This document shows positions 12,401 through 24,353 of a stretch of DNA of 64,000 nucleotides, piece by piece. How positions within the stretch are numbered: the first letter of the stretch is position 1; each line of letters opens with the position of its first letter. Origin of the DNA: Straminergon stramineum (taxonomy: Eukaryota; Streptophyta; Bryopsida; Hypnales; Calliergonaceae); the NCBI GenBank assembly GCA_963920665.1, contig OY987270.1, positions 18,626,019-18,690,018 on the forward strand, read 5' to 3'. Below the pieces are notes generated by a model. It saw only the letters and a list, made by a program, of their open reading frames with translations, was not told the origin of the DNA and did not search any database. Made by a program: the position numbers and the translations under genes.

Positions 12401-15400
12401 GGGTTAAATGCAAGTTTCAAAGATCAAGTTTATGTGCTCAGACGTTCTCTAAACTGCGACATGCTGCTGCACTGAGTCAACACTGCATCATTTTTCTGTT
12501 ACATCTGCCTTTTGGGTTTATATTTATTTTACTCATCCGTGATTTTGTGCAGGCCCTGGCGCTACAATTGGAGGAATGTGTGCAACTCGATGTTCAGGTT
12601 CAATGGCTGTGAGGTACGCCGTTTTTGATCGCTTCGTAGACAGGAAATGAACCTCGAGTTGGCAGACGTCATGTTAGGGAGTCATGAACCCCTAAAGTTT
12701 CTTGGAATAATGACAGAAACGTGAAGACGTGTGCTAAAGTACAACTTTAGAGGGATAGCGTAGGGACGACTTACTCATAGATCATATCCTTACAATTCGA
12801 CCTACCAATCGCACTAGCCAATATTAATCGACGGCTCAAGTGTTTAATTTGTTGTTTGACCTGGACGGTAAATGAGACAGGTGAAGAGCAATTTTTTTGG
12901 TTATGTATGATTCGAAGGTTGAACGTGATCCTATTATGAAGCAGTAACACTAACGGCGTGATTCTTTGGTCGTGCATGGCAGATATGGCACAATGCGAGA
13001 CAATGTCATTTCTTTGAAGGTGCTGCACTAACATTCGACCTTCAGAGCGATAAATTTAGCATCATCAATACAAAATTGAATTGTATCTTAGTTACTATTA
13101 TTTAGGTACAGCGTTTTCTGATTAGACTGTCTTGATAGGATTTCTTGAAAACAATTCTGCGGGTATAATGGCGACCAGTAACTGATATCAAAGAATATTG
13201 TTTGCTGTTTCAATGTTGAACTGACGATCCATTAAATTAGTGCTTCTACAAATTCTTGTGGTTCTCGAGCTCCTCTCATTGTGTTCTTCAGTTCATCGCT
13301 ATGAGACACTTTTGTAACCTATGAGATCTTTCTTGCACCTTTGGCAGGCTGTTATGGCAAATGGGGATCTTGTCAAAACAGCAGCTCGTGCCCGAAAAAG
13401 TGCTGCGGGGTAAGTCTATTCCCGTTGGTATCCCGTCTTTATGGCTGCAGGTTCTTGTCCAGCGGGAAAATATGAACGGAAAGTCTGTATTTCATTTCAT
13501 ACTGTTAGAATCTCAAATCGTTCGTTTTATTTTAATCTTGTTCAGACTTGATTTCCGTTGATGACTTTTGATTTGGTGTGTTATAATGGGCAGATATGAC
13601 TTGACAAGATTGCTGATTGGGAGTGAAGGTACTCTAGGGGTTATCACAGAGGTCACTCTTCGTCTTCAAAAAATTCCTGAAGCTACTGTTGTAAGTTCAT
13701 ACTACTTGTAAAGTCGTGATTTGCGTACACATTTATCCTTCCTTTGGTTTTATTGTGCTTTCCAACTTTGTTTGACATTATAGAAATGTATCTGGGAAAT
13801 TCAGGTAGGTTTTCTCAGTCTTGGTTTAGTTCCTAAGTGCTGTGGCTTTTCATTAGCCCGTTTTTAGGTGATGTTTTTAGTCATCCTGTGACAAGCTGTC
13901 AAGTGATGCGACGATTTCACTGTGTCCGACCATTTTGGTGAATACTCAAGTATTTTGACTCTATTTGACCTGGTTGTCCGTTCGGTGTCAGTTGTTTTCG
14001 CGTCGTAGGGCAGCTTCGCACGTAGTACGAGTTTGTATTCTCTGAAAGAGAAGCCCTTATTCGATAAAAGTGATTAGATAATATTTCTAAAATGTGCTGA
14101 AAATGATTCCGCCCCCACTCGTTGATTTGTCTTCGTAAGCTTGGAGATTTGTATCTGTTTTCAGGTAGCCATGTGCAATTTTAAGAGTGTCGGAGACGCA
14201 GCTGCTGTAGCAATTGCTACCATGCACTCGGGCATTCAGGTTTCTAATTCTTCATACAAACCGTAGCTTTTACTCCTGCCGTGTTGTTGCTTAGACTTAT
14301 AGCACAGTTTAATGGGCTTAGCTTAATTAAATTTACCTGTTCTTACAGATTCCTATCTTGTGAGATGTTGCCCGGGTATAATCATTATCACACCCTTGTG
14401 GACTTATTGACGTGTCACACCCTAAACCCGAATTCTCTGCATCGAACCAAGTCTCCTAGACCCTGTTATTTTTTGAGTATGCCTGTCGTAAGTTACTAGT
14501 AAATTTTTCTGCTCTAACTGTGTTGAAGTGGCATCGGTTCAGGGCAGGTCTCGCGAGTTGAGCTGCTGGATGAGGTGATGATGAAGGCGATTAATATGGC
14601 CAACGACAAGGACTATCCTGAAGAGGCGACGCTTATGTTCGAATTAATCGGCACAGGTTGAGTTCCTCTTTTAATGGGATTTTTTGTCTGCGTGGGTTGT
14701 CGAATTTGGGGTTCAGATGCTATTGAAGATTGATGTTCCTACATTCTAAGCATATTTAAAGTGAAAATGGACTTGAAAAACTCGAGATGAATAATGTCAA
14801 GCGGCTGTTTGTGTAATTTTGATGTTTAGATTCTTCTAAGAATCCTTTCTTGAGAGCTTGAATCCATAGAAGTTGAATTTGTGTTTATAGAGGCCTATGC
14901 GTTGGAGCAAACTGCACGAGTCAAAAAAATTGTTGAGGAACATAATGGATCAGACTTTGTATTCGCTGATACACCGATAGAGAAGGAGGAACTCTGGAAG
15001 GTATTTATAACTCACTTATTGTTAATTCTAGCTCTCATTTATAAAGGTTTGGTGATATGTATTGTAGAATGAACTAGATTTACACTGAGTTATGAGGAGG
15101 CTTTCTTTGGACATGTACCTGAGGGTGGTGTTTAACTTTTAATTGAACAGATCAGGAAAGAGGCATTTTGGTCTACTTTCGTTCTTCGGCCAGGCGCTGA
15201 AGCTATGGTGACTGTAAGTTGTGAACTCTGATGTTGAAATTGAAATTTTCAGTATTGTCATGATGTGAAGTGTTCTTTCACCGTCAAGTACATGACTGAC
15301 TTTGAAGGTCAGACTTCAGTGTTGCCTTATTCCTTATGTAATCCCGTATGTAATCATTGCGTAATGGGAGCCGATATCTGCATTATTATTAACACAGAAG

Positions 15401-16662
15401 TATTAGGTATTACAAAATCTGCAGTCTGCGTATATTTGTTATCGTGTTATCAATGACTTGGATGACCTTTTGTGAATCACTTTCTCAAATTTACATGCAT
15501 ACAATCATTGCACTATAGACGCCCTACTTTTAAATTTGTGAGGCTCTTTAATAGTATTGTGTCCGTAAGAAGATAGTTTCTAAGGAGTTTACAGATGAGT
15601 ATCTCATAGCGGCAATGGTGACTGTTTATAGGATGTTTGCGTGCCTCTCTCAAGACTTGCAGAATGCATCTCCAGTACTAAAACAAGGCTACTTGCGTCT
15701 TCTCTACCCAAGTACTCTCTTACCCAGTCACTTCGATTGTTTTGGATAATTTTGTATTAGTCATACCGACGTCCTGATTAAGTGTCAAAGCAAAGAAGTT
15801 CGATTTAAGTTGAGGCAAGGTATTTCTCAGACGTACGACTTATCAATGGAGAATGATATGAACTTTCCTCCATTTGTCCTTGTATTGATTGACAAGGACC
15901 GCATTTTCTTTGCAGTACTCTCCTGTCACATGCAGGGGATGGGAATTTTCACGCAATTATTTTGTTTGACCCAAAAAATAAAGAGGAGGTGGCCGAGGCC
16001 TTGGCACTATCTAACGAGATGGTGCATGCGTCGCTCTCCATGGAAGGTTAGTCTGCCATTACCTTCCCAAGTGTCAAATTCGATCCTGTTGTGAAGTGTC
16101 AGAGGTGTCTGGCTGTCTGCCTTTGCAGGTGATTCATTACTTTGTCAAAGTATGTCATTTGTTTCAACACATGTGTAATCAATACTAGATTGTCTGTAAC
16201 GATAAGCTTTACCTCTCAATCATGCCAACATGGGCAGCCAATTTAATAGATAAATTGCGACTCGCTGACGTGGGCAAGGCTTTCCTTCTAAAGTCGACTT
16301 TTTCAAATGTTGAATTGTTGGGACAGGAACCTGCACTGGAGAGCATGGAATCGGAGTTGGGAAAATGAAGGTAATCTTAGATTATTGTTTGGGTGCCAGA
16401 TATATTTTTTTTATCCTGTTTTCAAGTCAAACAATGTTCCCTTGGCTTCTTTTTATATTTTGTGGTTTGTCCTTTTCAGTGGTCATATCACTACTTTTCA
16501 AGCATGTGGAATAATAAATCGGACTTCTCCTGAATTGTGCAGTATCTGGAGAAAGAGCTTGGACCAGAGGCATTGACGGTGATGGGCACTATCAAGAGAG
16601 CGTTAGATCCGAGCAATCTCATGAACCCGGGCAAAGTAATCCCAGAGAAGTTTTGCTATTAG
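9433..16662 (+). CDS. DLD: D-lactate dehydrogenase (cytochrome), mitochondrial, FAD-linked
   Basis: Oxidises D-lactate to pyruvate and passes electrons to cytochrome c; plant members also act in the methylglyoxal detoxification route (family knowledge). I read 18 exons: 9433-9785, 10676-10745, ~11060-11163, 11440-11488, 11612-11704, 11984-12098, 12553-12613, 12983-13019, 13348-13409, 13594-13690, 14165-14239, 14548-14656, 14891-15000, 15151-15213, 15632-15711, 15916-16046, 16327-16370, 16543-16662. All phases close, giving 590 residues. Residues 1-55 are rich in Arg and Ser with one acidic residue (D21), as in a mitochondrial presequence, then a hydrophobic segment at 60-82. The FAD-binding half holds [15 protein letters not shown] (263-277) and [10 protein letters not shown]. 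The C-terminal FAD-oxidase half holds HAGDGNFH (498-505) and GEHGIGVGK. The start of exon 3 is the least certain boundary (11048 is an alternative). No defects seen. Confidence 0.95.
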
Positions 16663-17264
16663 TGCAATATGATGAGGCTTCGGTAGCACATCATTCGATT
16701 GATCCTTCTGCAACTGCACCTGTCCTTCGCACCGAGTTCTTTTTTCCTAGAGAGAGCTAAGTGTTCTACCTTGGTGTCCTCAAGTCACAAATGTTTGCTA
16801 AAGCTATGACTTTTGGTCTGTGAAAAGAATAAGAGACCATCTACGTTTAGCATTCCTATGGACAATCGACTCCAGTGGTAGGTCTAATGCCTGTCTATTA
16901 CAATGTGTGGTTTTGCTCAGCTCCTGTTGGTACCGGTCCTGTTTGTATTATGGTTTGCCTATATCAGCTTTCAAATTTTAGATACGGGGATCACCTCAAC
17001 TTCTTCAGAAGAGAGCTTGGGGTTTTGCACTTCAAAGAACTCACATGAGGAAGAATTTGAGCTCTTCAAAGGGTCCTGGGTTCCCATGAAGTTTAGACAA
17101 TGAGGTGGTCGAAATGCATGGTTGTTGAAGTGATCGAAACGTTGTCAATTCATGTAGCAATAATACCAGTGAAAACTTTGAAAGCTGTTGTGACAGCAAT
17201 TCTTCATCAAATCGAGCGTTCAATATATCATTCGCAAGCTCTTGAAAATGCGCTTCTAGTGTTA
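16663..17264. other. Downstream flank of the dehydrogenase gene
   Basis: This stretch holds the probable 3' untranslated region and ends at a TTAA element. Short open frames on both strands here have no recognisable similarity and overlap one another. No clear terminator or further gene is visible. Confidence 0.5.
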
Positions 17265-17268
17265 TTAA

Positions 17269-17905
17269 CCCCTAAATGCCCAAGGCACCAAATTCTGGTG
17301 TTTGGAAAACTTTGAAGTTAAGTAAAACCCAACTAAATTGCTATTATTATTAGTTTATATTTTTGGAGAATTCTTTTTGAAGTCTAGTTTTAGGATCAAA
17401 AAGTTGATCTGAAAAATAAAGGATTATGATTTTTCTATTGAAGATTTAGTGCAAGGATGCCCATTGCAATCTTGACTTCCTGTAGTGTTGAGGGCTCTTG
17501 AAAATGAGCCTCAAATACACTAGATCTTGGAGGCAAAATCACATTAGAAATTCATTTAAAAAAATTGTAGAATAGATTTTGAAAAACTGTAAATTGATTG
17601 GGGTTGTGCATGCTAGGCCCTATAACCTCATATTTTTTTAGTGATCAACTTTTTAGAGTTGACATGCAAAAAGTGAATTGAAAAATTTTCACAGTTTTTA
17701 CACCCTCATGATCAAACATTATAATCTTTCAATCTGTAAGTGATATTGTTATGTTTTCTTTTCCTATGTGATCTCTAACATATCTAGTTTGAATTTGTAC
17801 GGTTACAATTCAAAAGAAATTGGTACAACTTATGAAAATGTGGACTTTTTGTTCAATTTAGAGCAAATTTCAAGGAGCTGCACACAGGCCTTGGGCATTT
17901 AGGGG
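17269..17905. mobile_element. TTAA-flanked non-autonomous element, family H
   Basis: A 637-bp element with a perfect 17-bp inverted terminus: CCCCTAAATGCCCAAGG at 17269-17285 and its complement at 17889-17905. TTAA lies at 17265-17268 and 17906-17909. No coding capacity. A remnant of a similar right end (CCTTGGGTATTTAGG) occurs near 29588. Confidence 0.9.
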
Positions 17906-17909
17906 TTAA

Positions 17910-18982
17910 ATACTCCTCGCTCAAAATTTGGAGAATTCACAGAGTCTCCAAATTCTCCTTGATCTAGTCCAAATTCTCCTACTTAGAGTTTGATCTAGAA
18001 CAGTGGGAAGAATACCGACAATGTGGAAGATATGAACAATGGAAGCATAAGGATGAAGGACAATGGGAGATGGCCCTATTAAGGCCCTAAATTCTTCTTA
18101 ACCTGTCACCGCCCGAGGGGACCAAAAGTTTCCTCACATAGTCTGGAAATCCAATTCAAAGTGCTGTAACTTTTGCATTTGATGTCCAAATTCAATAAAA
18201 CTTGTTGGGAAATCTATGATCTTTTTTCTAGTTTGGGTGGTAAAATTTTTGGATCAAATTGAGAAATAATAATATTTTGGAAGCCATTCAAAGTTGATGG
18301 GTTCGATTTGAATTCACCAAACTTCATTTTGATGGCTACAACTTTGTAAGCTTGTATCTCTAGTTCATGCAATGTTCATTTTCAATAAAATTTGTTGGAT
18401 TATGATCCCCTTGAATTTTCATTGTTATGGTTAAATTTGCATGCCAATCTAAGGTGTTTTGAATGTTTGGGAGTAGTTCAAAGCTCAAAATCCAAACATT
18501 TTTGGATTATGATGAACTTCGGTGGTCTACTTCTTCTTCATACATTGTCTGTTTTCAATAAATGTTTTTGGGAAAGTTATGCATACTATTCTAGTTTTTG
18601 TAGTTAAAATTTCTTATCAATCAAAGAAGTTATAAGTGACTAAGAAGCATTTTAGTAGAAGGAGGTTTCACCTTAGATGCATTTTTTGCAACTTTTCTTC
18701 CTATTTTTTGACATTTCAAAGCCATTTTGCAAACCCAATGAATTAGTTAAATGATGTTTTCTTTCACCAATGTGTTTGTATACTAGAGTTGAAGCACTTT
18801 ATAGTTTAAAATTTTTTTATTTGAGTAGGTTTAGAAATCAAATTTCACCTCCAAATGTGATGCTAAGAAGATTTGAGCATCCTTTTTCTATACTATAACA
18901 TATACACTACAATACTGTAAAGTTGTGATTTCTATACCATAGTGATATTTTGAACTATAACATTTCAAAATCAATGATGTTT
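17910..18982. other. Intergenic AT-rich stretch
   Basis: No gene supported. The stretch contains three diverged, roughly tandem blocks built around TTCAATAAA..TTGTTGG/TTTTTGGGA near 18190, 18383 and 18555, suggesting an old tandem repeat with a period close to 180-190 bases. Confidence 0.4.
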
Positions 18983-18986
18983 TTAA

Positions 18987-20010
18987 CCCTTGAAGTCCCA
19001 AGGCCATTTTTTCGTCAAATAACACTCAAAACCACCATTTCTATTTTTTTAGAATCTAACCTTAGGATCTTGTACTTGAATTGTGTAAGATCATGTGGTA
19101 AAAATTTCATGAAGTTTGACCATACAAATGGGAAGATATTAGCATTAATTCAAAGTTGAAAAATAAAATTTTTTAAACATTGTCTTGCAATTTCAAATGA
19201 TTTTGACTACCATTTGTAAAACAAATTTGCACTAAACACTTTGAATTAAAAAATTTCAAAAAAAGTGCACTTGATTTTCATTCTTTAAGAAATTGTTAAG
19301 TAGAAGAAGGTTCAAGATTGAATAAAAAACGAAATTGTTAATAGCTCTAAGATGGAATTGAAACACAATATTACCAATGTTGAGATTATTCTAGAAAGCG
19401 TACTTTATCTTGTCAAACAAATTTTTTTGAAAAATTGAAAAATTGCATTGAGTTATTTTTTGAAGAAGATGCTTAGATTGCTTGAAAAACAAGACTGTTC
19501 ATAACTTTCTCACCACAAGGTAACTCAGCCTATGACAGGCCAAATGGGAGCCAACCCATCATAAGCAAAAATATTCTAGAGGTGTAAATTTCAAAACTAG
19601 ATTGTACACCACTACTGTAATTTTGCATGTGATGGATTGGCTCCCATTTGGCCTATCATAGGCTGAGTTACCTTAGTTCAAATAGGATGAGTCAAAGCTT
19701 CACATGTAGACAAAAATATAGTATTTTAGGTAGAAAAAATTAAATTAAATTTGACATTTTGTGATTTTTCTTGTACTACCTGACGACCTTCATTTTTGGC
19801 TTATTGTGCCATAATTTATGCTCCTAGGCATTGATTGAAATAAAAATTATATTCCCGAAAAGCTTATGTATTTTTCTAGATTCCCAAAAAGTTTCAAAAA
19901 ATTACAATGAATATTGAGACCGTAGGATCCTACTTGAAGTCACAATTTGGCCTCCATAGGGCCAATGGGACTGTAGGGGTAAACCCAAAAATGCCCTAGG
20001 CCTTGAGTGG
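18987..20010. mobile_element. TTAA-flanked element, family G, with nested foldback
   Basis: A 1,024-bp segment between TTAA at 18983-18986 and 20011-20014. The left end is CCCTTGAAGTCCCAAGG; the complement of the right end is CCACTCAAGGCCTAGGG, an imperfect inverted pair. It carries a separate 158-bp foldback at 19517-19674. No coding capacity. Confidence 0.65.
19517..19674. mobile_element. 158-bp foldback MITE nested in family G
   Basis: Two arms of about 45 bases face each other: AAGGTAACTCAGCC at 19517 and its complement ending at 19674, with only a few mismatches (for example in the AGGCCAAATGGGAGCC block). The central part is about 66 bases. I could not define a target-site duplication, so the superfamily is open. 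Confidence 0.7.
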
Positions 20011-20014
20011 TTAA

Positions 20015-21927
20015 TATTGTAAAGCTTTCAAGGATTTGTATAAGAGAAATTATCATTCAAATAACTTTAAGTTACTTGTTGTCCCTATTTTTGTTTTCAT
20101 GTATATTATAGTATTGTTATCTTTTTTGTTTTCAATTCAATCATATTCTATATGTTGAATTTTAGTTGGGTACACACATCTATACTTGGAGCATAACTCG
20201 GTAGGAACGATGGGATTAGGGTATAATAGGCCCCAATGAATAAACATTGCACTCAAAAGTTCCAATTGAGATTTCATGTTCATTTTTCACTCAAATGATT
20301 TGAATGATCTCTTGTTGAAAAGCTACTAAGAATATCATTTGAATGAGTTATAAAATATCTTCAAAAGTGTCGAAATCACAATTAGCAATGAAGATGTCTT
20401 AGAAATATGACCCAAACTAAATACTATCAATTAAAAATAGAGTCAAAATAGAAACGATAAGTTTCATCAATGAAAAATGAATGTCTTTGTCTCTTCGTCT
20501 AGAAAAGCATCAACTCCATAACCTCCATTTGTAAATGGATTTGAAGAGCAACATTTTGGATTTGCATGAATCACATTCTTGCATTTATTTCCTACTTGAC
20601 AGTTAATCCTTAGATGAACTTTAGAAGCAAATACGTCTTCATTTTGGGGCCAAAAATTTCTAATCCATTTTAGTTTTTGCGATCCATTTTTATCCATTTT
20701 TGTTTTTATGATCCATCTCTAATCCATTCTTGTTTTTATCTTCTATTTGCTTAAAAAACCATTCAATACCTTCATCCAAATTCCAATTAGTTTTTGCTTA
20801 ATTCCTAAATTTTCAACAAAAGACACCTTATTTGGTATTAGGATTGTCTCATCAAACTCATTTTGAGATCCCGGTGTCATGTCCATTTGAAGTTGCCTTA
20901 TGTCATATATGACAAGTGTCATATATGTGTGTCATTTTTGTCTAATAAGGCCTTATCCTAACAACAAAGACAAGTTGAAAACTCTCTTAAACTTTGACTC
21001 AAAATTTAGAATGTAATAAGTGTTTATTAAATTGAGACACTCCAATAAAATGAAACTTTTATATGTCAAGATTGAAAATAGAGAATACTTTATTTGAAAG
21101 TCAACTTTTAGGTTGGCTTTAGTAGATGGACAAGGGGGTTTACTAGACGTGTTTGACGTCATGTTTGTTGTGTTGTCAATTGGTTCAAGCAAACAACCAT
21201 GTTTGGTATTGAAAAACTTTGATGTGAAATTAAATCCTACCTATTTGCTTCTTTTAGTATTTTTCTTGGGTCCATAATCATTCAAGTCTATTTTAAGCAT
21301 CAAAAATATATTTGGAAGAAAATGATTCATGATTTCTCTCTTCAACTTTTCATACATAGGGGGCCTTTGTAAAATCTAGTTTTACTAGTTTTTAAATTCA
21401 TCTCCAAAAGAAATCAATTCATCTGTAGTAGACCCCTTTAGAGATGAGTCTCAAATGCACTATTACAAATTCATTTAAGACTCATTTTCATTGTAGAAAA
21501 AATCACATTACAAATTCATTTTAAGAAGCTATATAGCTAGTACATTTTCAATTAAATAGATTGATTGTAGTTATTAGTGCTATTTCTTTTAACCTCTTAT
21601 TTTCTATAAGACCATAATTATAGGTTAGACATGTAAACCTAAGATTGAAAGACTTCAAACATCTTCCCAATTTCTATCCTCTTGTAATCAAACATCATAA
21701 TCTTTCAATCAATTCGTCATGTTTGTTTTTTGTTTTTTCCCATGTGATCCATAACAAAATCTTATTTAGCCACCAAGAGATGATTGTCAATAAAACAATC
21801 TATAAGAAATTTGGACATATTCCCACAAAGTCATTTTAGAATGAATCTTTTGGAAAATTTGATCAAGGAGTGGACATGCATTTCCTATATATGAGAATTG
21901 ATTTTTTTTGTAGATCAAAAGATATAT
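20015..21927. other. Intergenic AT-rich stretch
   Basis: Nothing coding is supported. There is a short tandem array of ATCCATTTTTGTTTTTATG-like units at about 20660-20745, and a small palindromic stretch TGTCATATATGACA at 20899-20912 repeated in part at 20916. Confidence 0.5.
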
Positions 21928-22149
21928 CACTACAAGATAAAGGGGTGTTTCAAACAAGTTTTTAAGTATAGTCCTAGACATAAGATTTTAAGTATTGACC
22001 TTTAAAGAAATTTTTACTAAAATTTTACTAAAAACACATGTATTTCTAGTAAATTTTTACTGAAAATCTCCTTAAAGGTCATTACTTAAAATCTTATGTC
22101 TAGGACTATACTTAAAAACTTGCTTAAAACACCCCTTTTTCTTGTAGTA
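21928..22149. mobile_element. CACTA-like foldback MITE
   Basis: A 222-bp element with arms of about 70 bases. The left terminus is CACTACAAGATAAAGGGGTG and the right terminus is CACCCCTTTTTCTTGTAGTA, so the outer tip matches the CACTACAAGA/TCTTGTAGTG ends known for plant CACTA (EnSpm) derivatives except for the last base. Internal arms include TAGTCCTAGACATAAG. A clean 3-bp target duplication is not visible. Non-coding. Confidence 0.7.
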
Positions 22150-22450
22150 TGTTTCCCAAAGCCTTTTGAGCAAAGTAGATAGTAATGAGTAGCTTGTATT
22201 AACTTCCTATTTTACTTCTAAAATTGGCATGTGTGCAAACAACATAGTATAGATTGGTATACATTTCAAAATAAATTATAAATAAAAATGCATTATTGGC
22301 TCAAAGATTTGACTCCAAGAGGAGTCAAGTTTGACTATCACGTTGGGCTAGAAGAGAAATTTTTCTTCTAATGCTAGCACTACAATTTCTCAATCTATGG
22401 GTCAAAGTTTTTTAATTTTTTCCACACATCTTGTAGGAGTCTAATGCAAT

Positions 22451-22467
22451 TTAACCCTTTAGTGACC
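22451..22467 (+). repeat. Left target TTAA and inverted terminus of the piggyBac-like element
   Basis: TTAA at 22451-22454 followed by CCCTTTAGTGACC. It matches the complement of 28427-28443 base for base. Confidence 0.95.
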
Positions 22468-22927
22468 AGTCGACCTATTTTTGGTTGATTTCTGTACTCT
22501 TTGTCTATTGCCACCTACAATACATTTGATTTCCAAAAACACAAAGAACAACACAATTAGAGTTGCTTTATACGCTCCAATCAAATCCAATTCGAGATAA
22601 ATGCATGCAATAATGCGCAAGTTGTGCTTGTCCGAACAAGGATGGGTTGGCCCCTCAGATGGTGCGTGTGAGAAAGAAATACATATTCAATGTAAAGGAC
22701 GTCAGAGAATACGTGCAAAGGAGCTAACAAGCATGTGTAGACAGGGTCAGTTGGCACGGGGAACGCAGCTTGGTTCCCTATAACGATTGTCGAGTTGGCA
22801 AAGCTTCCTGGGTACGTTGGACGTTAGACAAGCCCAATGACCATGTGACCCCAAACTCTCACATTCAGGGACTCAAGGGTATCTGAGGCGCTTCTACTAA
22901 GCACATTGGCTAGTTGAGTTTGCTTGA

Positions 22928-24353
22928 ATGGTAACATCAAGGATGGATGTGGAGCTCGGAGTGTGTGGAGGCCGTGCTCTAGTCCAGGTTTGTTGTGTAC
23001 CTTGGGCGGGAGAGGAAAATGTACACCTTATTTGTGCGAGGGTTGCCTTTCCGTCTAAGCTAGAGAGTTATAGCAAGGAATGGGGCTACAAGATGATTGC
23101 AATGTGTGGTAGACAAGAATTTGCATCAACACCGGTAGTGGGAGAGAGTGAGTGGAGGTGGTGTGGCAAGCTCTGTATTAGTTGCCGTTCAAGCCTATCA
23201 TTTTGTGGAGTTCAAATGCGTCGCGGTGATCGTGGCAAGCATGTCTGTAGTAGGACAACTATGTCTGCTAGAAATAAATATGTGCGGCGGACTACTGAGA
23301 GGTGGCCAGATCCTCCTGCTGCAAGCAATGCAGATGCACAAGCAATCGAAATACTTGAGCAGTTTGGAAACGAAAGGGGAGTGGGTAGTAGGGACTTGTG
23401 CATTCTCTTGGCTTTGCTCGAGCGTGACTACTTGCTGTCCATACCTGTTCCTGAGGGCGCTTTGGGATTTGAAGATTTGGGAGCTGTTACTAATCGGCAA
23501 CTTCGTTGGGTGTTCCGCAAGCACTTGGCTACCATCCTAGGGTGGACATGTCGACGAGAGGAGGGAGATCCAAACAGGATCCCAGACAATCTCAATGAAG
23601 TCATTCGAACAAGAGTTTACCCTCGAGCATGAATCACATTCCATTGTCCAAGCTGGGGAGGAGAAGGATTCCATCAGCAAGGACTTCGAGGATCTAATGG
23701 AGGGCGTCTTCAGTGCCTTGCCCACAATAGCTGACGTTCCCTCCTTAACAGCATCTAGGGGACACCAACCTCGAACAAGGAGTGAGACGAGGAGCCATTA
23801 ACCATTACCAACAAGGGTGTGTGTTGGTGATTTGCATACCCTTCTACAACATCAACCTCACTAGAAAAGACCATACAATCGGAAGGGTGCAGTTGGAGCA
23901 CCTACAGTACTTATTGCAGGAGTGGCAAGCCAGCTTCCTGTGGATGAACCAATCGGAATTTTCAAGCAGGGAGCTCCATCCTCTCAAAGCCCTACACAAC
24001 CGAAGCCAAAGAGGAAGTATCAAAAGAGGTTGCATTCAAAACCAAGTGAAGCATTTGGCGCTTCGTTTCAAAGTAGAGGACGTGGCAAAGGGCATCGTGG
24101 AATTTGTTGTGGCGTTGTGAAAGGGGCAAAGCAAGGTTTGTTCTTTGAATCTTTACAAGAATCTAGAGAGAGGGCAATTCCCAGACCTTCTACCTTATTC
24201 ACACCACCAGAGACCAAGTCAAGAGGGAATAGCACAAGACATGGTAATCATGGAAGAACAACACGGATTCTCTTCCAAGATGGGACGGCTACCTACTACG
24301 GTACTGGGAGTTCGTCATGCAGTATTTTGAATGCAACTTCGGTTGTGAACTAG
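22928..24353 (+). pseudogene. Degraded upstream reading frame of the piggyBac-like element, function unknown
   Basis: I do not recognise this protein. A 234-codon frame (22928-23632) has a convincing protein-like second half with a segment rich in Arg, Trp and Pro followed by a helix-rich region around LERDYLLSIPVPEGALGFED. Coding character then appears to switch to the frame that begins at 23595, the frame of the transposase, and continues to 24353 through stops at 23802 (TAA), 23862 (TAG) and 24351 (TAG). That second part is basic and low-complexity (PKPKRKYQKR, RGRGKGHRG). The TAA could be CAA and the TAGs CAG by single C-to-T changes. It may be an N-terminal extension of the transposase, or a separate accessory gene carried by the element. 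The apparent frame change near 23600 could be a frameshift or a missed intron. Confidence 0.5.
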
